Assembly: GCA_029968055.1 (NCBI GenBank)
Contig: JASCNX010000004.1
Span: forward strand, 434,001-498,000
Direction: 5' to 3'
Source: Xenophilus aerolatus
GTDB taxonomy: Bacteria > Pseudomonadota > Gammaproteobacteria > Burkholderiales > Burkholderiaceae_C
Length of the DNA stretch: 64,000 bases
The notes beneath the pieces were generated by a model. That model was not told the DNA's origin. It saw only the letters and a program-made list of their open reading frames with translations, and did not search any database. The translations under genes and the position numbers were made by a program. This document shows positions 20,181 through 30,419 of the stretch, piece by piece (positions within the stretch are counted from its first letter, which is position 1; the number at the start of each line of letters is the position of its first letter).

Positions 20181-21497
20181 CTACTTGTAGTAGCCGCCCT
20201 TCTTCATCTCGCGCTCGGCCAGGGTCTGCGAGGTCTTGAGCGCCTGGTCGACCGTGACCTTGCCCGCGAGCGCCGCACTCATCTGCTGGCCCACGCCCAC
20301 GCCGATGGCCTGGAACTCGGGGATCGCCGCGTACTGCACGCCCGCATAGGGCGACTTGGGCAGCGTGTTCTCGCCCGGGTTCGGGTTGGCCGAGTCGATG
20401 GCCTTCTTCTCGGCCGCGGCGAACTTGGCGACCTTCTGGAATTCGGGGTTCGCATAGGTCGACTTGCGCGTGCCGGTGGGCACCGCACCCCAGCCCTGCT
20501 CCTTGGCCACGAGCTGGATGTAGTCCTTCGAGGTGGCCCACTTGATGAACTTCTGGGCCGCCTCGTCCTTGGTGGAACTGGCCGGGATGGCCAGGTTCCA
20601 GGACCACAGCCAGTTCGAGCCCTTCGGGGTGACGGCCACCGGCGCTGCGGCATAGGCCACCTTGTCCGCGACCTTGGACTGCTTGGGATCGGAGATGAAC
20701 GACGCGGCGATCGTCGCATCGACCCACTGCGCGCACTTGCCTTCGTTGAAGAGGGCCAGGTTCTCGTTGAAGCTGTTGGCCGCGGCACCCGGAGGGCCCG
20801 CCTTCTTCATCAGGTCGACGTAGAAGGTGATCGCATCCTTCCAGGGTTTGGTGTCGATCTGCGGCTTCCACTGCATGTCGAACCACTGGCCGCCGTTGGT
20901 GTTGACCATCGTGGTGAGGAAGGCCATGTTGTCACCCCAGCCCGGCTTGCCGCGCAGGCACATGCCGAACACGCCGGCCTTGGGGTCGTTGGCCTTTTCG
21001 GCGAAGTCCTTGACCTCGGCCCAGGTCGGCGGGTCGCTGAACTTCACGCCGGCCTTGTCGGCCAGGTCCTTGCGGTACATGAGCATGGAGCTCTCGCCGT
21101 AGAAGGGCGCGGCGTACAGCTTGCCTTCGTTGGACAGGCCGCTGCGGATGGCGGGCAGCAGGTCGTCGACGTCGTAGGCGGCGTCGGTGGCGATGGGCTT
21201 GAGCCAGCCCTTCTTCGACCAGATCGGCGCCTCGTACAGACCGATGGTCATCACGTCGAACTGGCCGCCCTTGGTGGCGATGTCGGTCGTCACGCGCTGG
21301 CGCAGCGTGCCCTCCTCCAGCGTGACCCACTTGAGCTTGATGTCGGGATTCGCCTTCTCGAAGAAGGGCGTGAGCTTCTGCATCTCGATCATGTGGCCGT
21401 TGTTCACGGTGGCGATGACGAGTTCGGTGGCGGCGTGGGCCGCGAAGGCGGTGGCAGTGAGCGCGAGCACGAGGCCCGCCTGAGCAAAACGCTTCAT
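20181..21497 (-). CDS. polyol-binding periplasmic protein (SmoE/MtlE)
   Basis: 438 residues from the ATG at 21497 (MKRFAQAGLVLAL), with a Sec signal peptide ending near residue 23 (FAAHA-AT). The rest is a family-1 extracellular solute-binding protein: ELVIATVNNGHM start, KWVTLEEGTLRQRVTTDIATK, and QAADGFRAL-like C-terminal helices. The family is annotated as sorbitol/mannitol binding in Rhodobacter and Pseudomonas. First gene of the ten-gene polyol operon; a GGAGA ribosome binding site lies upstream of the ATG. Confidence 0.92.
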   Translation of the reverse strand: MKRFAQAGLVLALTATAFAAHAATELVIATVNNGHMIEMQKLTPFFEKANPDIKLKWVTLEEGTLRQRVTTDIATKGGQFDVMTIGLYEAPIWSKKGWLKPIATDAAYDVDDLLPAIRSGLSNEGKLYAAPFYGESSMLMYRKDLADKAGVKFSDPPTWAEVKDFAEKANDPKAGVFGMCLRGKPGWGDNMAFLTTMVNTNGGQWFDMQWKPQIDTKPWKDAITFYVDLMKKAGPPGAAANSFNENLALFNEGKCAQWVDATIAASFISDPKQSKVADKVAYAAAPVAVTPKGSNWLWSWNLAIPASSTKDEAAQKFIKWATSKDYIQLVAKEQGWGAVPTGTRKSTYANPEFQKVAKFAAAEKKAIDSANPNPGENTLPKSPYAGVQYAAIPEFQAIGVGVGQQMSAALAGKVTVDQALKTSQTLAEREMKKGGYYK

Positions 21498-21670
21498 GGT
21501 TGTCTCCTTGGGTTCCACGACCCGACGGTCGCTGGAGCCGAATTCTGAGGACGCTGCCTTGCAGCTTTGGTACCTCGATCGCTCGTGCCGATACTTCTTT
21601 GCACAGAGTTCTCGGTAGATTCCCTATGAAAAGCAATTCAGCATGTGCCCGGGCAAATCGCATGGGGTGC

Positions 21671-21694
21671 AAAAAAGGCCGCGCGAGGCGGCCT
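21671..21694 (-). terminator. terminator of the TM2-domain gene
   Basis: On the minus strand the stem AGGCCGC / GCGGCCT closes a 5-nt loop and is followed by six Ts. It sits 22 bp past the small TM2 gene and insulates it from the polyol operon. The polyol promoter must lie in 21498-21670; I see no convincing -35/-10 there. Confidence 0.82.
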
Positions 21695-21715
21695 GTCCGA
21701 TCATGGTTGGCTGTA

Positions 21716-22009
21716 CTAGCCGTACTTCTTTTCCCATGACGAGTCACTCGTGCAAAAGAAGACGATTGCTTCAACGAGCGACACGATCGAAGGCACAAAC
21801 GTCCAACAAAGGAAAAGGTAAAAGATTCCCCACCATTGCCCCAAATAAAAACGATGGATCCCGAGCCCACCGAGAAACAGCGCAAGCAAGCCGGCCACGA
21901 GCTTGCTCTTCGCAGCGCCCGACCTCTGCGTAGCTCCGCAATGCGGACAGGCCCGAGCACTTTCGTGGATCTCCTTGCCGCACCCTCTGCAAAAAACCAT
22001 ACCCGCCAT
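21716..22009 (-). CDS. zinc-ribbon TM2-domain membrane protein (97 aa)
   Basis: 97 residues. The N-terminus is a four-Cys zinc ribbon (CRGCGKEI and CPHCGAT), followed from about residue 35 by a TM2 domain: helix, then the conserved GGLGIHRFYLG turn, then a second helix. Such proteins are widespread and of unknown role. An AAGGTG ribosome binding site stands upstream of the ATG. Codon use is visibly richer in A/T than in neighbouring genes, as is the intergenic DNA around it, which could mean recent acquisition or weak expression. It has its own terminator. Confidence 0.82.
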   Translation of the reverse strand: MAGMVFCRGCGKEIHESARACPHCGATQRSGAAKSKLVAGLLALFLGGLGIHRFYLGQWWGIFYLFLCWTFVPSIVSLVEAIVFFCTSDSSWEKKYG

Positions 22010-22217
22010 ACATCACCTTTTAAATGCATTTTTGAGGCTGGCCCCTCCGGCCCCGCAGAATCATAAGCAACTTCCAGCATTGAACAGGCCGGACCTGCAT
22101 ACCGCACGACCTACGGCGTGATTCGCTGCGCGCCGAGACCTGATCGGGTAGGCGCACCATCGCCCAGCATGGCGCGCACCACCTTGCTGCACGTCGACGC
22201 AGTGGCACGAACCGTTT

Positions 22218-22233
22218 TGGACCATTTGGTCAA
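22218..22233. promoter_or_regulatory. RutR-box-like operator upstream of rutA
   Basis: TGGACCATTTGGTCAA matches the E. coli RutR box TTGACCA-N2-TGGTCAA at 13 of the 14 defined positions. It is about 107 bp upstream of the rutA start. RutR is a TetR-type repressor that lets go of DNA when uracil or thymine binds. The remainder of 22010-22340 shows nothing else I can assign; no clear -10 element stands out. Confidence 0.82.
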
Positions 22234-22340
22234 ATCGATGCCATTCAAATCACACTAAATCGTTGATTCGAAAGAACAATTTCACTTTGGCACGACGCAT
22301 GCAAACACGCCGGCAGTCCTCGTGTACGGAGTTTTCTGCC

Positions 22341-23462
22341 ATGAAAGTCGGCGTCTTCATTCCCATCGGCAACAACGGCTGGCTGCTGTCGCGCAACGCG
22401 CCGCAGTACAAGCCCAGCTTCGAACTGAACAAGACCATCACCCTGCGGGCCGAGCATTACGGCCTGGACTTCGCGCTGTCCATGATCAAGCTGCGCGGCT
22501 TCGGCGGTAAGACGGAATTCTGGGACCACAACCTGGAGTCCTTCACGCTCATGTCGGGCCTGGCGGCCGTGACGACGAAGATCAAGCTCTTCGCCACCGC
22601 CGCCTCGCTGGTGATGCCGCCGGCCATCGTGGCGCGCATGGCCTCGACCATCGACAGCATCTCGAACGGGCGCTTCGGCCTGAACCTCGTGACCGGCTGG
22701 CAGCGGCCCGAGTATTCGCAGATGGGCATGTGGCCCGGCGACGAGTTCTTCTCCACCCGCTACGAATACCTGTCCGAATACATCCAGGTCCTGCGCGACC
22801 TGTGGGGCAAAGGCCAGTCGGACTTCAAGGGCGCCCACTTCAAGATGGACGACTGCCGCCTGAGCCCGCAGCCGCAGGCGCCCATGAAGGTGATCTGCGC
22901 CGGCCAGAGCGATGCCGGCATGGCCTTCTCGGCCCGGTACGCCGACTACAACTTCTGCTTCGGCAAGGGCGTGAACACCCCCAAGGCCTTCGCACCCGCG
23001 GCGCAGAAGCTGATCGAGGCCACGGCCAAGACCGGCCGTCACGTCACCACCTACGTGCTGATCATGGTGATCGCCGCCGAGACCGACGAGGCCGCCTTCG
23101 CCAAATGGGAGCACTACAAAGCGGGCGCCGACACCGAGGCCATCGCCTGGATGGCGCAGCAGGGCGCGGCCGACACCAAGTCGGGCGGCGACACCAACGT
23201 GCGCCAGATGACCGACGCCACCTCGCCCTCGGCCGTGAACATCAACATGGGCACGCTGGTGGGCTCCTGGGCCAGCGTGGCGCGCATGCTCGACGAGATG
23301 GCCGAGGTGCCGGGCACCGAGGGCGTGCTGCTGACCTTCGACGACTTCGTGCAGGGCGTGGAGGACTTCGGCCAGCGCATCCAGCCGCTGATGACGAGCC
23401 GCATCGGCGTGGACACGCCCGTGCCCTCGCAGGTGGGCGCCCCCGAGGCCCTGGCGGCTTGA
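22341..23462 (+). CDS. rutA: pyrimidine monooxygenase RutA
   Basis: 373 residues from the ATG at 22341 ([16 protein letters not shown]), chosen because RutA proteins align from this point and GGAG lies 9 nt upstream. The luciferase-like fold is evident, with runs identical to the family: [53 protein letters not shown] and [10 protein letters not shown]. It uses FMNH2 from RutF and O2 to open the uracil ring, giving ureidoacrylate (as peroxide product). First gene of rutABCDEF and preceded by a RutR-box. Confidence 0.98.
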   Translation: MKVGVFIPIGNNGWLLSRNAPQYKPSFELNKTITLRAEHYGLDFALSMIKLRGFGGKTEFWDHNLESFTLMSGLAAVTTKIKLFATAASLVMPPAIVARMASTIDSISNGRFGLNLVTGWQRPEYSQMGMWPGDEFFSTRYEYLSEYIQVLRDLWGKGQSDFKGAHFKMDDCRLSPQPQAPMKVICAGQSDAGMAFSARYADYNFCFGKGVNTPKAFAPAAQKLIEATAKTGRHVTTYVLIMVIAAETDEAAFAKWEHYKAGADTEAIAWMAQQGAADTKSGGDTNVRQMTDATSPSAVNINMGTLVGSWASVARMLDEMAEVPGTEGVLLTFDDFVQGVEDFGQRIQPLMTSRIGVDTPVPSQVGAPEALAA

Positions 23463-23476
23463 AGGAGGGCAACGCC

Positions 23477-24268
<792 letters not shown>

Positions 24269-24299
24269 TCCTTCATCCATCCCACTCCGGAGTCCCTTC

Positions 24300-24692
24300 A
24301 TGCCCAAGGAAGCCATCATCCCGCCCGGCACCAGCACCCCCATCGCGCCCTTCGTGCCCGGCACGCTGGCCGACGGCGTCGTCTACGTCTCGGGCACCCT
24401 GCCCTTCGACAAGGACAACAACGTGGTGCACGTCGGCGATGCCACCGCGCAGACCCGCCACGTGCTGGAGACCATCAAGGGCGTCATCGAGGCCGCCGGC
24501 GGCACGATGGACGACGTGACCTTCAACATGATCTTCGTCACCGACTGGGCCAACTACGCCAAGGTCAACGCGGTGTACGCCGAGTACTTCCCGGGCACCA
24601 AGCCGGCGCGCTACTGCATCCAGTGCGGCCTGGTGAAGCCCGACGCGCTGGTGGAGATCGCCTCCATCGCCCACGTGGGCAAGAAAGCCTGA
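24300..24692 (+). CDS. rutC: RutC, RidA/YjgF-family aminoacrylate deaminase
   Basis: 130 residues, RidA fold. [20 protein letters not shown] and the C-terminal [20 protein letters not shown] segment, with the conserved Arg in PARYC, mark the family. It speeds conversion of 3-aminoacrylate to malonic semialdehyde and ammonia. Located between rutB and rutD in the standard order. Confidence 0.97.
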   Translation: MPKEAIIPPGTSTPIAPFVPGTLADGVVYVSGTLPFDKDNNVVHVGDATAQTRHVLETIKGVIEAAGGTMDDVTFNMIFVTDWANYAKVNAVYAEYFPGTKPARYCIQCGLVKPDALVEIASIAHVGKKA

Positions 24693-24700
24693 GCCGCAGC

Positions 24701-25489
24701 ATGGCGCTGTACCACGAGGTCCACGGCGAAGGCCGGCCCGGCGCGCCCAGCGTGCTGCTGTCCTCGGGCCTCGGCGGCTCGGCCGGCTTCTGGCGGCCGC
24801 AGATCCCGGCGCTGGTCGGGGCCGGCTGGCGCGTGGTGGCCTACGACCAGCGCGGCACCGGTCGCAGCCCGGCCGACCTGCCGGCGGACTACGCCATCGC
24901 CGACATGGCCCGTGACGTGGCCGAGGTGATGGACGCCACCGGCACCGCACGCTGCCATCTCGTGGGCCATGCCCTGGGCGGGCTGGTGGGCCTGCAGTTG
25001 GCGCTGGATGCGCCCGAACGCGTGGCCGGCCTGGTGCTGGTCAACGCCTGGTCGCAGCCCAATCCCCATTCGGCCCGCTGCTTCGACGCCCGCCTGGCGC
25101 TGCTGGCTGCGGGCGGTGCGCGCGCCTATGTGCAGGCGCAGCCCATCTTCCTGTACCCGGCCGACTGGGCCGCGGCCCATGCCGAGCAGGTCCAGGCCGA
25201 GGTAGAGCACGCCATCGAGCACTTCCCGGGCGACGCCAACATGCGGGCACGCATCGGCGCGCTGCGCGCCTTCGACGTCGATGCGCGCCTGCACGAAGTC
25301 GCAGCGCCCACCCTGGTGGCCTGCGCGCAGGACGACGTGCTAGTGCCGTGGACCATGTCGCTGCGCCTGGCCGAGCGCCTGCCACGCGCCACCCTCGAGC
25401 GCAGCGCCCATGGCGGCCATGCGCACAGCGTGACCGACCCGGCACGCTTCAACGCCGCGCTGCTGGCCTTCCTCGCGCGGCAGCACTGA
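24701..25489 (+). CDS. rutD: RutD, alpha/beta-hydrolase-fold protein of uracil degradation
   Basis: 262 residues from the ATG at 24701. The alpha/beta hydrolase fold is clear ([11 protein letters not shown] oxyanion region, [21 protein letters not shown] with the catalytic His). At the nucleophile elbow the protein reads VGHALGG: Ala stands where Ser would be. Escherichia coli RutD has the same GHALG, so this is a family trait and not a local mutation. RutD increases the rate of spontaneous aminoacrylate/carbamate breakdown. It begins 8 bp after the rutC stop. Confidence 0.96.
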   Translation: MALYHEVHGEGRPGAPSVLLSSGLGGSAGFWRPQIPALVGAGWRVVAYDQRGTGRSPADLPADYAIADMARDVAEVMDATGTARCHLVGHALGGLVGLQLALDAPERVAGLVLVNAWSQPNPHSARCFDARLALLAAGGARAYVQAQPIFLYPADWAAAHAEQVQAEVEHAIEHFPGDANMRARIGALRAFDVDARLHEVAAPTLVACAQDDVLVPWTMSLRLAERLPRATLERSAHGGHAHSVTDPARFNAALLAFLARQH

Positions 25490-25517
25490 CTTCCCTGCCC
25501 ATTTCTTTTTTCCGACG

Positions 25518-26108
25518 ATGTCGCACCCCCTCGACGAACGCGCCCTCGCTGCCCTCTTCACCGAGGCCCGCACCCACAACGGCTGGACCGACGAGCCGGT
25601 GGCCGACTCGCTGCTCAAGCAGGTCTACGAACTGGCACGCCTGGGACCCACCTCGGCCAACTGCTCGCCCGGCCGCTTCGTCTTCGTGCGCACGCCCGAG
25701 GGCAAGGAAAAGCTGCGACCGGCCCTCTCGGCCGGCAACCTCGACAAGACCCTGGCCGCGCCGGTGACGGTGATCTGCGCCTGGGATGCGCGCTTCTACG
25801 ACCAGCTGCCCACGCTCTTTCCGCACGTGGATGCGCGCCCCTGGTTCACCGGCAGCGCCGAGGTGGCGCACCACACCGCCTTCCTCAACGCCACGCTGCA
25901 GGCCGGCTACCTGCTGCTGGCCGCGCGGGCGCTGGGCCTGGATGCGGGCCCGATGGCGGGCTTCGACAAGGCGCAGGTCGACGCCGCCTTCTTCGCCGGC
26001 ACCGACTGGCGCACCAACTTCCTGATCAACCTGGGCCACGGCGATGCGTCCAAGCTCAAGGGCCGCCTGCCGCGCCTGGCTTTCGACGACGCCTGCCGCC
26101 TGGCCTGA
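25518..26108 (+). CDS. rutE: RutE, malonic semialdehyde reductase (nitroreductase fold)
   Basis: 196 residues, nitroreductase-like flavoprotein. The pattern [18 protein letters not shown] followed by [25 protein letters not shown] and the C-terminal INLGHGD are as in E. coli RutE/YdfG-type malonic semialdehyde reductase. It reduces the toxic malonic semialdehyde to 3-hydroxypropionate. Fifth in the rut operon. Confidence 0.96.
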   Translation: MSHPLDERALAALFTEARTHNGWTDEPVADSLLKQVYELARLGPTSANCSPGRFVFVRTPEGKEKLRPALSAGNLDKTLAAPVTVICAWDARFYDQLPTLFPHVDARPWFTGSAEVAHHTAFLNATLQAGYLLLAARALGLDAGPMAGFDKAQVDAAFFAGTDWRTNFLINLGHGDASKLKGRLPRLAFDDACRLA

Positions 26109-26153
26109 CGGGCCGCCCTGCCCCACCGGCCGCGCTCCATCGAAGGCACCGAG

Positions 26154-26705
26154 ATGATGACGATGATGTCCACCGCCCCCGCTTCCCATCCGCAGCCGGC
26201 CGGCCCGACCCTGACCGCCACGCCGCCCGAGCGCGCCGACTACCGCAATGCCATGGCCCGCCTGGGTGCGGCCGTCAACATCGTCACGACCGACGGGCCG
26301 GCGGGCCGCGCGGGCTTCACCGCATCGGCCGTGTGCAGCGTGACCGACGATCCGCCGACGCTGCTGATCTGCCTGAACCGCAGCGCGTCGGTGTATCCGG
26401 TGTTCCAGGCCAACGGCGTGCTGTGCGTGAACGTGCTGGGCGCCGGGCAGCAGCCGCTGTCGAACCTCTTCGGCGGCAAGACACCGATGGACGAGCGCTT
26501 CGCCGCCGCCCGGTGGCATGCCAGCCGCAGCGGCGTGCCGGTGTTGGCCGAGGCCGCCGCCACCTTCGAATGCCGCGTGGTCGGCCGCACCGCGGTGGGC
26601 ACGCACGACGTGCTCTTCTGCGAAGTGGAGGCGGTGCGCGTGGGCAGCGCGGCGCACGGCCTCGTCTACTTCGACCGGCGCTACCACGACCTCCTGCCGC
26701 AGTAG
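26154..26705 (+). CDS. rutF: RutF, flavin reductase supplying RutA
   Basis: 183 residues, flavin reductase (FMN-binding split barrel). Core motifs [31 protein letters not shown] (about 34-60), [13 protein letters not shown] and the final [13 protein letters not shown]. It regenerates reduced FMN with NADH for RutA. It is the last rut gene here: rutG, the uracil permease that follows rutF in E. coli, is absent, and only 13 bp separate rutF from the convergent rutR. Confidence 0.95.
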   Translation: MMTMMSTAPASHPQPAGPTLTATPPERADYRNAMARLGAAVNIVTTDGPAGRAGFTASAVCSVTDDPPTLLICLNRSASVYPVFQANGVLCVNVLGAGQQPLSNLFGGKTPMDERFAAARWHASRSGVPVLAEAAATFECRVVGRTAVGTHDVLFCEVEAVRVGSAAHGLVYFDRRYHDLLPQ

Positions 26706-26718
26706 CAGCGCGGCGTGC

Positions 26719-27450
26719 TCAGGCTGGGACAGCGGCCGGCACGCAGATGCCGTCCAGCACCAGCCGCTGGACGTTGTCGACCGTCTCCTCGAAGAAAGCC
26801 GCATCCTGCAGCGTGCGGCCGGCGATCGCCTGCACCTGCACCGCGAAGTCGGCGTAGTGCTGCGTGAGGGCCCAGAGGCCGAACACGAGGTGGTGCGGCG
26901 CCACCGGCCGCAGCCGGCCCGAGCGCACCCATTCGGCGATCACCTCGGACTTGCGGGCCACCAGGGTGCTGAGCTCGCGGTCGAGTTCGTCGCGCAGCAG
27001 CGGTGCGCCCTGGATCATCTCCAGGCAGAACAGGCGCGACGCATCGGGCCGGTCGCGCGAGATCACCAGCTTGCGGCGGATGTAGCCGGCAATGGCCTCG
27101 CGCGGATCCTGCTCGGCACTGAATCCGCGCAGCGGCTCCAGCCACACGTGCAGCAGCTCGCGCAGCACGCTCACGTACAGCTCTTCCTTGTTGGCGAAGT
27201 AATAGAGCAGGTTGCTCTTGGAGACGTCGGCACGCGCGGCCACCTGGTCCACGCTGGTGCCGTGCAGGCCGAAGCGCGAGAAGAGGCCCAGCGCCGCGGC
27301 CAGGATCACGCTGCGCTTGTCCTCGGCCTGGCGCGGCCGGCGCGCGACGCGCGGGCTGGCCGCCGGCACCGTCTTCTTCCCTGCGCGCTCGGCAGCGCGC
27401 GTGCGCACCTCGGCCGGCGTCTTCCTGTTCGCCGCGGGCGGTCTGGCCAT
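26719..27450 (-). CDS. rutR: TetR-family pyrimidine-responsive repressor RutR
   Basis: 243 residues from the ATG at 27450, preferred over an ATG at 27483 because AGGAAAGGG sits just upstream of it. A basic, Ala/Pro/Lys-rich arm of ~40 residues precedes the TetR helix-turn-helix (RSVILAAALGLFSRFGLHGTS then VDQVAARADVSKSNLLYYFANK). The C-terminal region (WVRSGRLRPVAPHHLVFGLWALTQHYADF) is the RutR-type ligand domain. RutR represses the rut operon until uracil/thymine binds. It is convergent with rutF and divergent from a second operon; operator-like boxes flank both target operons. Confidence 0.94.
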   Translation of the reverse strand: MARPPAANRKTPAEVRTRAAERAGKKTVPAASPRVARRPRQAEDKRSVILAAALGLFSRFGLHGTSVDQVAARADVSKSNLLYYFANKEELYVSVLRELLHVWLEPLRGFSAEQDPREAIAGYIRRKLVISRDRPDASRLFCLEMIQGAPLLRDELDRELSTLVARKSEVIAEWVRSGRLRPVAPHHLVFGLWALTQHYADFAVQVQAIAGRTLQDAAFFEETVDNVQRLVLDGICVPAAVPA

Positions 27451-27656
27451 CGGGCTTCCCTTTCCTTTCGTTGTTGTCGGCATGCGTCGCGGGACCCGTC
27501 ACGGCCGATCTGCATGGAGCGTTGCGAATCGCGTACCAGCCTGCGCGCACCAGCAACGGGCCTCGCGCACCCGGACCTTGGCCCGACCCGCACCAAGACA
27601 CCGCAGCACGACCGCATGCCGTGCATGGGCCGCATCGTACGCAGCCCGGCGAGCGT

Positions 27657-27672
27657 TTGTCCATTTGGTCCA
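27657..27672. promoter_or_regulatory. second RutR-box-like operator, upstream of the oxygenase operon
   Basis: TTGTCCATTTGGTCCA matches the E. coli RutR consensus at 12 of 14 defined positions and shares the 10-nt core CCATTTGGTC with the rutA box. It lies 59 bp upstream of the first oxygenase gene and 206 bp upstream of the rutR start, so it could control that operon and rutR itself. The rest of the 280-bp gap shows no other recognisable element. Confidence 0.72.
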
Positions 27673-27731
27673 ACTGGCACGGTCGTTGCAAACGGCACAG
27701 GCACAACCCCTTCCGCACATCGAGGCGCTGC

Positions 27732-28724
27732 ATGACCCTCATGACCGTTCCCATCGTCGACCTGGCACCCTACTTCTCGGGCACCGCCGTCGAAAAGGCT
27801 GCGCTGGCCCGCCAGGTCGACGAAGCCTGCCGCAGCATCGGCTTCCTGGTGATCACGCACCACGGCATCGATCCGGCGCTCATCGCACGCGTCTCGGCGC
27901 TGTCGCGCCGCTTCTTCGACATGCCGCTGGCCGAGAAGCGCAAGGTGGACCGCCCGCGCGACGACGCGGTGCGCGGCTACAGCGCGGTGGGCGAGGAAGG
28001 CCTGTCGTACAGCCTGGAAGAGGCCACGCCCGGTGACCTGAAGGAGTCCTTCTCGGTCGGCCCCTCCAACGTGCCCGACGACGATTACCACCGCGGCCCG
28101 GCCGCCGGTCCCCATTTCGAGCCCAACAGCTGGCCGCCCATCGAGGGCTTCCGCGAGGCCTACGAGCAGTACTTCGAGGCCATGAGCGACCTGTCGCGCT
28201 CGCTCATGCGCATCTTCGCCCTGGCCCTCGAACTGCCCGAGACCTACTTCGACGACAAGATCGACAAGCACATCAGCATGTTCCGCGTGCTGTCGTACCC
28301 GCCGCAGCGCGAGGCGCCGCTGCCCGGCCAGCTGCGCGCGGGCGCACACAGCGACTACGGCAGCCTGACCATCGTGCTGCCCGACGACCGGGGCCTGCAG
28401 GTGCAGAACAAGGCCGGCCAGTGGGTGGACGTGCCGATGGTCGAGGGCGGCCTGGTGGTCAACATCGCCGACCTGATGATGCAGTGGACCAACGACCAGT
28501 GGGTCTCGACCATGCACCGCGTGGTCAACCCGCCCTTCGAGGTGGCACAGACCAACCGCCGGCAGTCGCTGGTGTTCTTCCACCAGCCCAACTACGACGC
28601 CATGGTCGAGTGCCTGCCCACCTGCCTGGCGCCGGGCGAGAAGGCCAAGTACGCGCCGATCTCGTCGGGCGACCACCTCACGTCCAAGTTCGTCAAGCAG
28701 ACGACCTTCGGCGGGACCAAGTGA
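27732..28724 (+). CDS. Fe(II)/2-oxoglutarate-dependent oxygenase (isopenicillin-N-synthase-like)
   Basis: 330 residues. The N-terminal DIOX_N region (PIVDLAPYFSG ... GFLVITHHGID) is followed by the 2OG-Fe oxygenase core: metal ligands His206-x-Asp208 in AGAHSDYGSL and His262 in STMHRVVNP, and the 2-oxoglutarate-binding Arg277-x-Ser279. All needed residues are present, so it should be active, hydroxylating or demethylating a small molecule with O2 and 2-oxoglutarate. The family includes fungal thymine 7-hydroxylase and plant hormone oxygenases; the bacterial substrate is unknown. GAGG lies 6 nt before the ATG. First gene behind the second RutR-box and 1-bp overlap with the VOC gene. Confidence 0.9.
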   Translation: MTLMTVPIVDLAPYFSGTAVEKAALARQVDEACRSIGFLVITHHGIDPALIARVSALSRRFFDMPLAEKRKVDRPRDDAVRGYSAVGEEGLSYSLEEATPGDLKESFSVGPSNVPDDDYHRGPAAGPHFEPNSWPPIEGFREAYEQYFEAMSDLSRSLMRIFALALELPETYFDDKIDKHISMFRVLSYPPQREAPLPGQLRAGAHSDYGSLTIVLPDDRGLQVQNKAGQWVDVPMVEGGLVVNIADLMMQWTNDQWVSTMHRVVNPPFEVAQTNRRQSLVFFHQPNYDAMVECLPTCLAPGEKAKYAPISSGDHLTSKFVKQTTFGGTK

Positions 28725-29110
28725 TGGCCCATCTGTCCTACGTCAACGTCTTCGCCAAGGACGTGGTCGCGCTCAGCGGCTTCTACCAGCGGGTGTTCGG
28801 CTTCCCGGAGATCGAGGCGATCCGCTCGCCCATCTTCCGCGGGCTGGACACGGGCAGGAGCAGCCTGGGCTTCAACGCCCTCGATGCCTACGAACTGCTG
28901 CACCTGGCCGAGTTCTCGGACACCAAGGGCGTGAAGTTCCTGCTCAACGTCGACGTCGACAGCCGCGAGGACGTGGACCGCATGGTGCCCGTCGCGCTGG
29001 AGGCCGGTGCCACCCTCGTCAAGCCGCCCTACGTCACCTACTACAACTGGTACCAGGCGGTGCTGCTCGACCCGGAGGGCAACGTCTTTCGCATCAACTT
29101 CATGATGTGA
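28724..29110 (+). CDS. VOC-superfamily protein (glyoxalase/dioxygenase fold)
   Basis: 128 residues with two beta-alpha-beta-beta-beta modules. His3 in MAHLSYVNVF and the late Glu in LDPEGNVFRI could be two of the usual metal ligands. VOC enzymes isomerise, open or epimerise small metabolites at a divalent metal. Its ATG shares a base with the oxygenase stop codon, so the two are co-made and probably act in sequence. No specific reaction can be named. Confidence 0.85.
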   Translation: MAHLSYVNVFAKDVVALSGFYQRVFGFPEIEAIRSPIFRGLDTGRSSLGFNALDAYELLHLAEFSDTKGVKFLLNVDVDSREDVDRMVPVALEAGATLVKPPYVTYYNWYQAVLLDPEGNVFRINFMM

Positions 29111-29207
29111 CGCGCCCGCCGCCCGGCCGGCCGGCGCCGGGGCGGCACTGTTCGTGCTTTTTCACCCATTCCGCCCACCTCTCCTTTCCTTCTTCCTGGA
29201 GGTCTCC

Positions 29208-30305
29208 ATGTTGTCCAAGCGCTTTCCCCGCATGAGCGTGGCCCTGGCCGGCGCCGCCGTGCTGCTGTCGGCCGGCACCGCCTATGCCCAGGCCGGCTTC
29301 AGCCTGAGCGGCAAGCCCGTCATCGCGATGCTGTACTACGGCCCCAAGAACGACGGCGGCTGGACGCAGGCCTTCGACGAGGCCCGCGTCAAGATCGAAG
29401 CCGCGATCGGCCAGAAGATCCAGTTCGTGGAAAACGTGGGCGAGGACGCCTCGGTCATCAAGCCCGCGGCCGAGCGCTTCATCTCGCGCGGCGCCAACAT
29501 CGTGATCGGCACCGCCTTCGGCCAGTCCGACGCCTTCAAGGACCTGGCAGCCAAGTACCCCAAGGTGGCCTTCCTCAACGGCTCGGGCACCACCAACGGG
29601 CCGAACCTCGAATCCTTCTACGGCCGCACCTACGAGAGCCAGTACCTGTGCGGCATGGCGGCCGGCGCCGCCAGCAAGACCGGCAAGCTGGGCTTCGTCG
29701 CAGCCAACCCCTTCGGCGTGGTGAACTGGACCATCAACGCCTTCGCGCTCGGGGCGCAGAAGATGAACCCCAACGCCACGGTCAACGTGATCTACACCGG
29801 CACCTGGAACGACCCGGTCAAGGAGCGCGCCGCCGCCACCGCGCTGATCGACCAGGGCGCCGACGTGATCGGCCAGCACGTCGATTCGCCCACGCCGCAG
29901 ATCGTGGCGCAGGAGCGCGGCGTGTACGGCACCGGCCACCACCGCGACCTGCGGCAGTTCGCGCCCAAGGCCACGCTGTGCTCGTCGGTGTGGGTGTGGG
30001 ACCGCTTCCTCATTCCCGAACTCAAAAAGGTCATCGCCGGCAACTGGAAGCCCGAACCCTACGGCGCCTTCATCCCCATGAGCGGCGGCGGCACCGACAT
30101 CGCCGGCTTCGGCCCCGCCGTGCCGGCCGACAAGGTCAAGCTCATCCAGGCCGAGCGCGAGGCCATCCTGAAGGGCAAGCAGGTCTACGCCGGCCCGCTG
30201 AAGGACCGCGACGGCAAGGAGCGTGTGGCCGCGGGCGCCGTGCTGCCGGACGCGGACCTCTGGAAGATGGACTGGTTCGTCAAGGGCGTCGTCACGCAGA
30301 AGTGA
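29208..30305 (+). CDS. BMP-family ABC transporter substrate-binding protein (nucleoside/nucleobase type)
   Basis: 365 residues starting at the ATG behind GGAGG; a Sec signal peptide ends near residue 27 (GTAYA-QA). There is no lipobox Cys, so it is a free periplasmic protein. The mature part follows the BMP (PnrA-like) pattern: VIAMLYYGPKNDGGWTQAF, GANIVIGTAFGQSD, YESQYLCGMAAGAASKTGKLGFVAA, GTWNDPVKERAAATALIDQGADVIGQH. BMP proteins bind purine and pyrimidine nucleosides and related molecules. With the next three genes it makes a complete importer. Confidence 0.93.
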   Translation: MLSKRFPRMSVALAGAAVLLSAGTAYAQAGFSLSGKPVIAMLYYGPKNDGGWTQAFDEARVKIEAAIGQKIQFVENVGEDASVIKPAAERFISRGANIVIGTAFGQSDAFKDLAAKYPKVAFLNGSGTTNGPNLESFYGRTYESQYLCGMAAGAASKTGKLGFVAANPFGVVNWTINAFALGAQKMNPNATVNVIYTGTWNDPVKERAAATALIDQGADVIGQHVDSPTPQIVAQERGVYGTGHHRDLRQFAPKATLCSSVWVWDRFLIPELKKVIAGNWKPEPYGAFIPMSGGGTDIAGFGPAVPADKVKLIQAEREAILKGKQVYAGPLKDRDGKERVAAGAVLPDADLWKMDWFVKGVVTQK

Positions 30306-30310
30306 CTCTC

Positions 30311-30352
30311 CCCCGGGCTCCGCGCTGCCCGCTCCGCCAACCCCACCCGGGG
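30311..30352. repeat. intercistronic inverted repeat after BMP gene
   Basis: CCCCGGG (30311-30317) and CCCGGGG (30346-30352) face each other inside the 114-bp gap between the binding-protein and ATPase genes. The surrounding sequence looks like a degenerate GC-rich intergenic repeat. A partial stop that favours the binding protein is possible. Confidence 0.4.
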
Positions 30353-30419
30353 CGAACCCTGCGGGCTGGCGAAGTCACTTGCGCGGCGGCTGCTGGGGCG
30401 CCTTTTCTCTTCATACGCC

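Noticed and set aside
21498..21670. Direct-repeat MtlR operator in the polyol promoter region
   Set aside because: Weak repeats were seen on the minus strand around 21570-21620 but similarity was too low to separate from chance.
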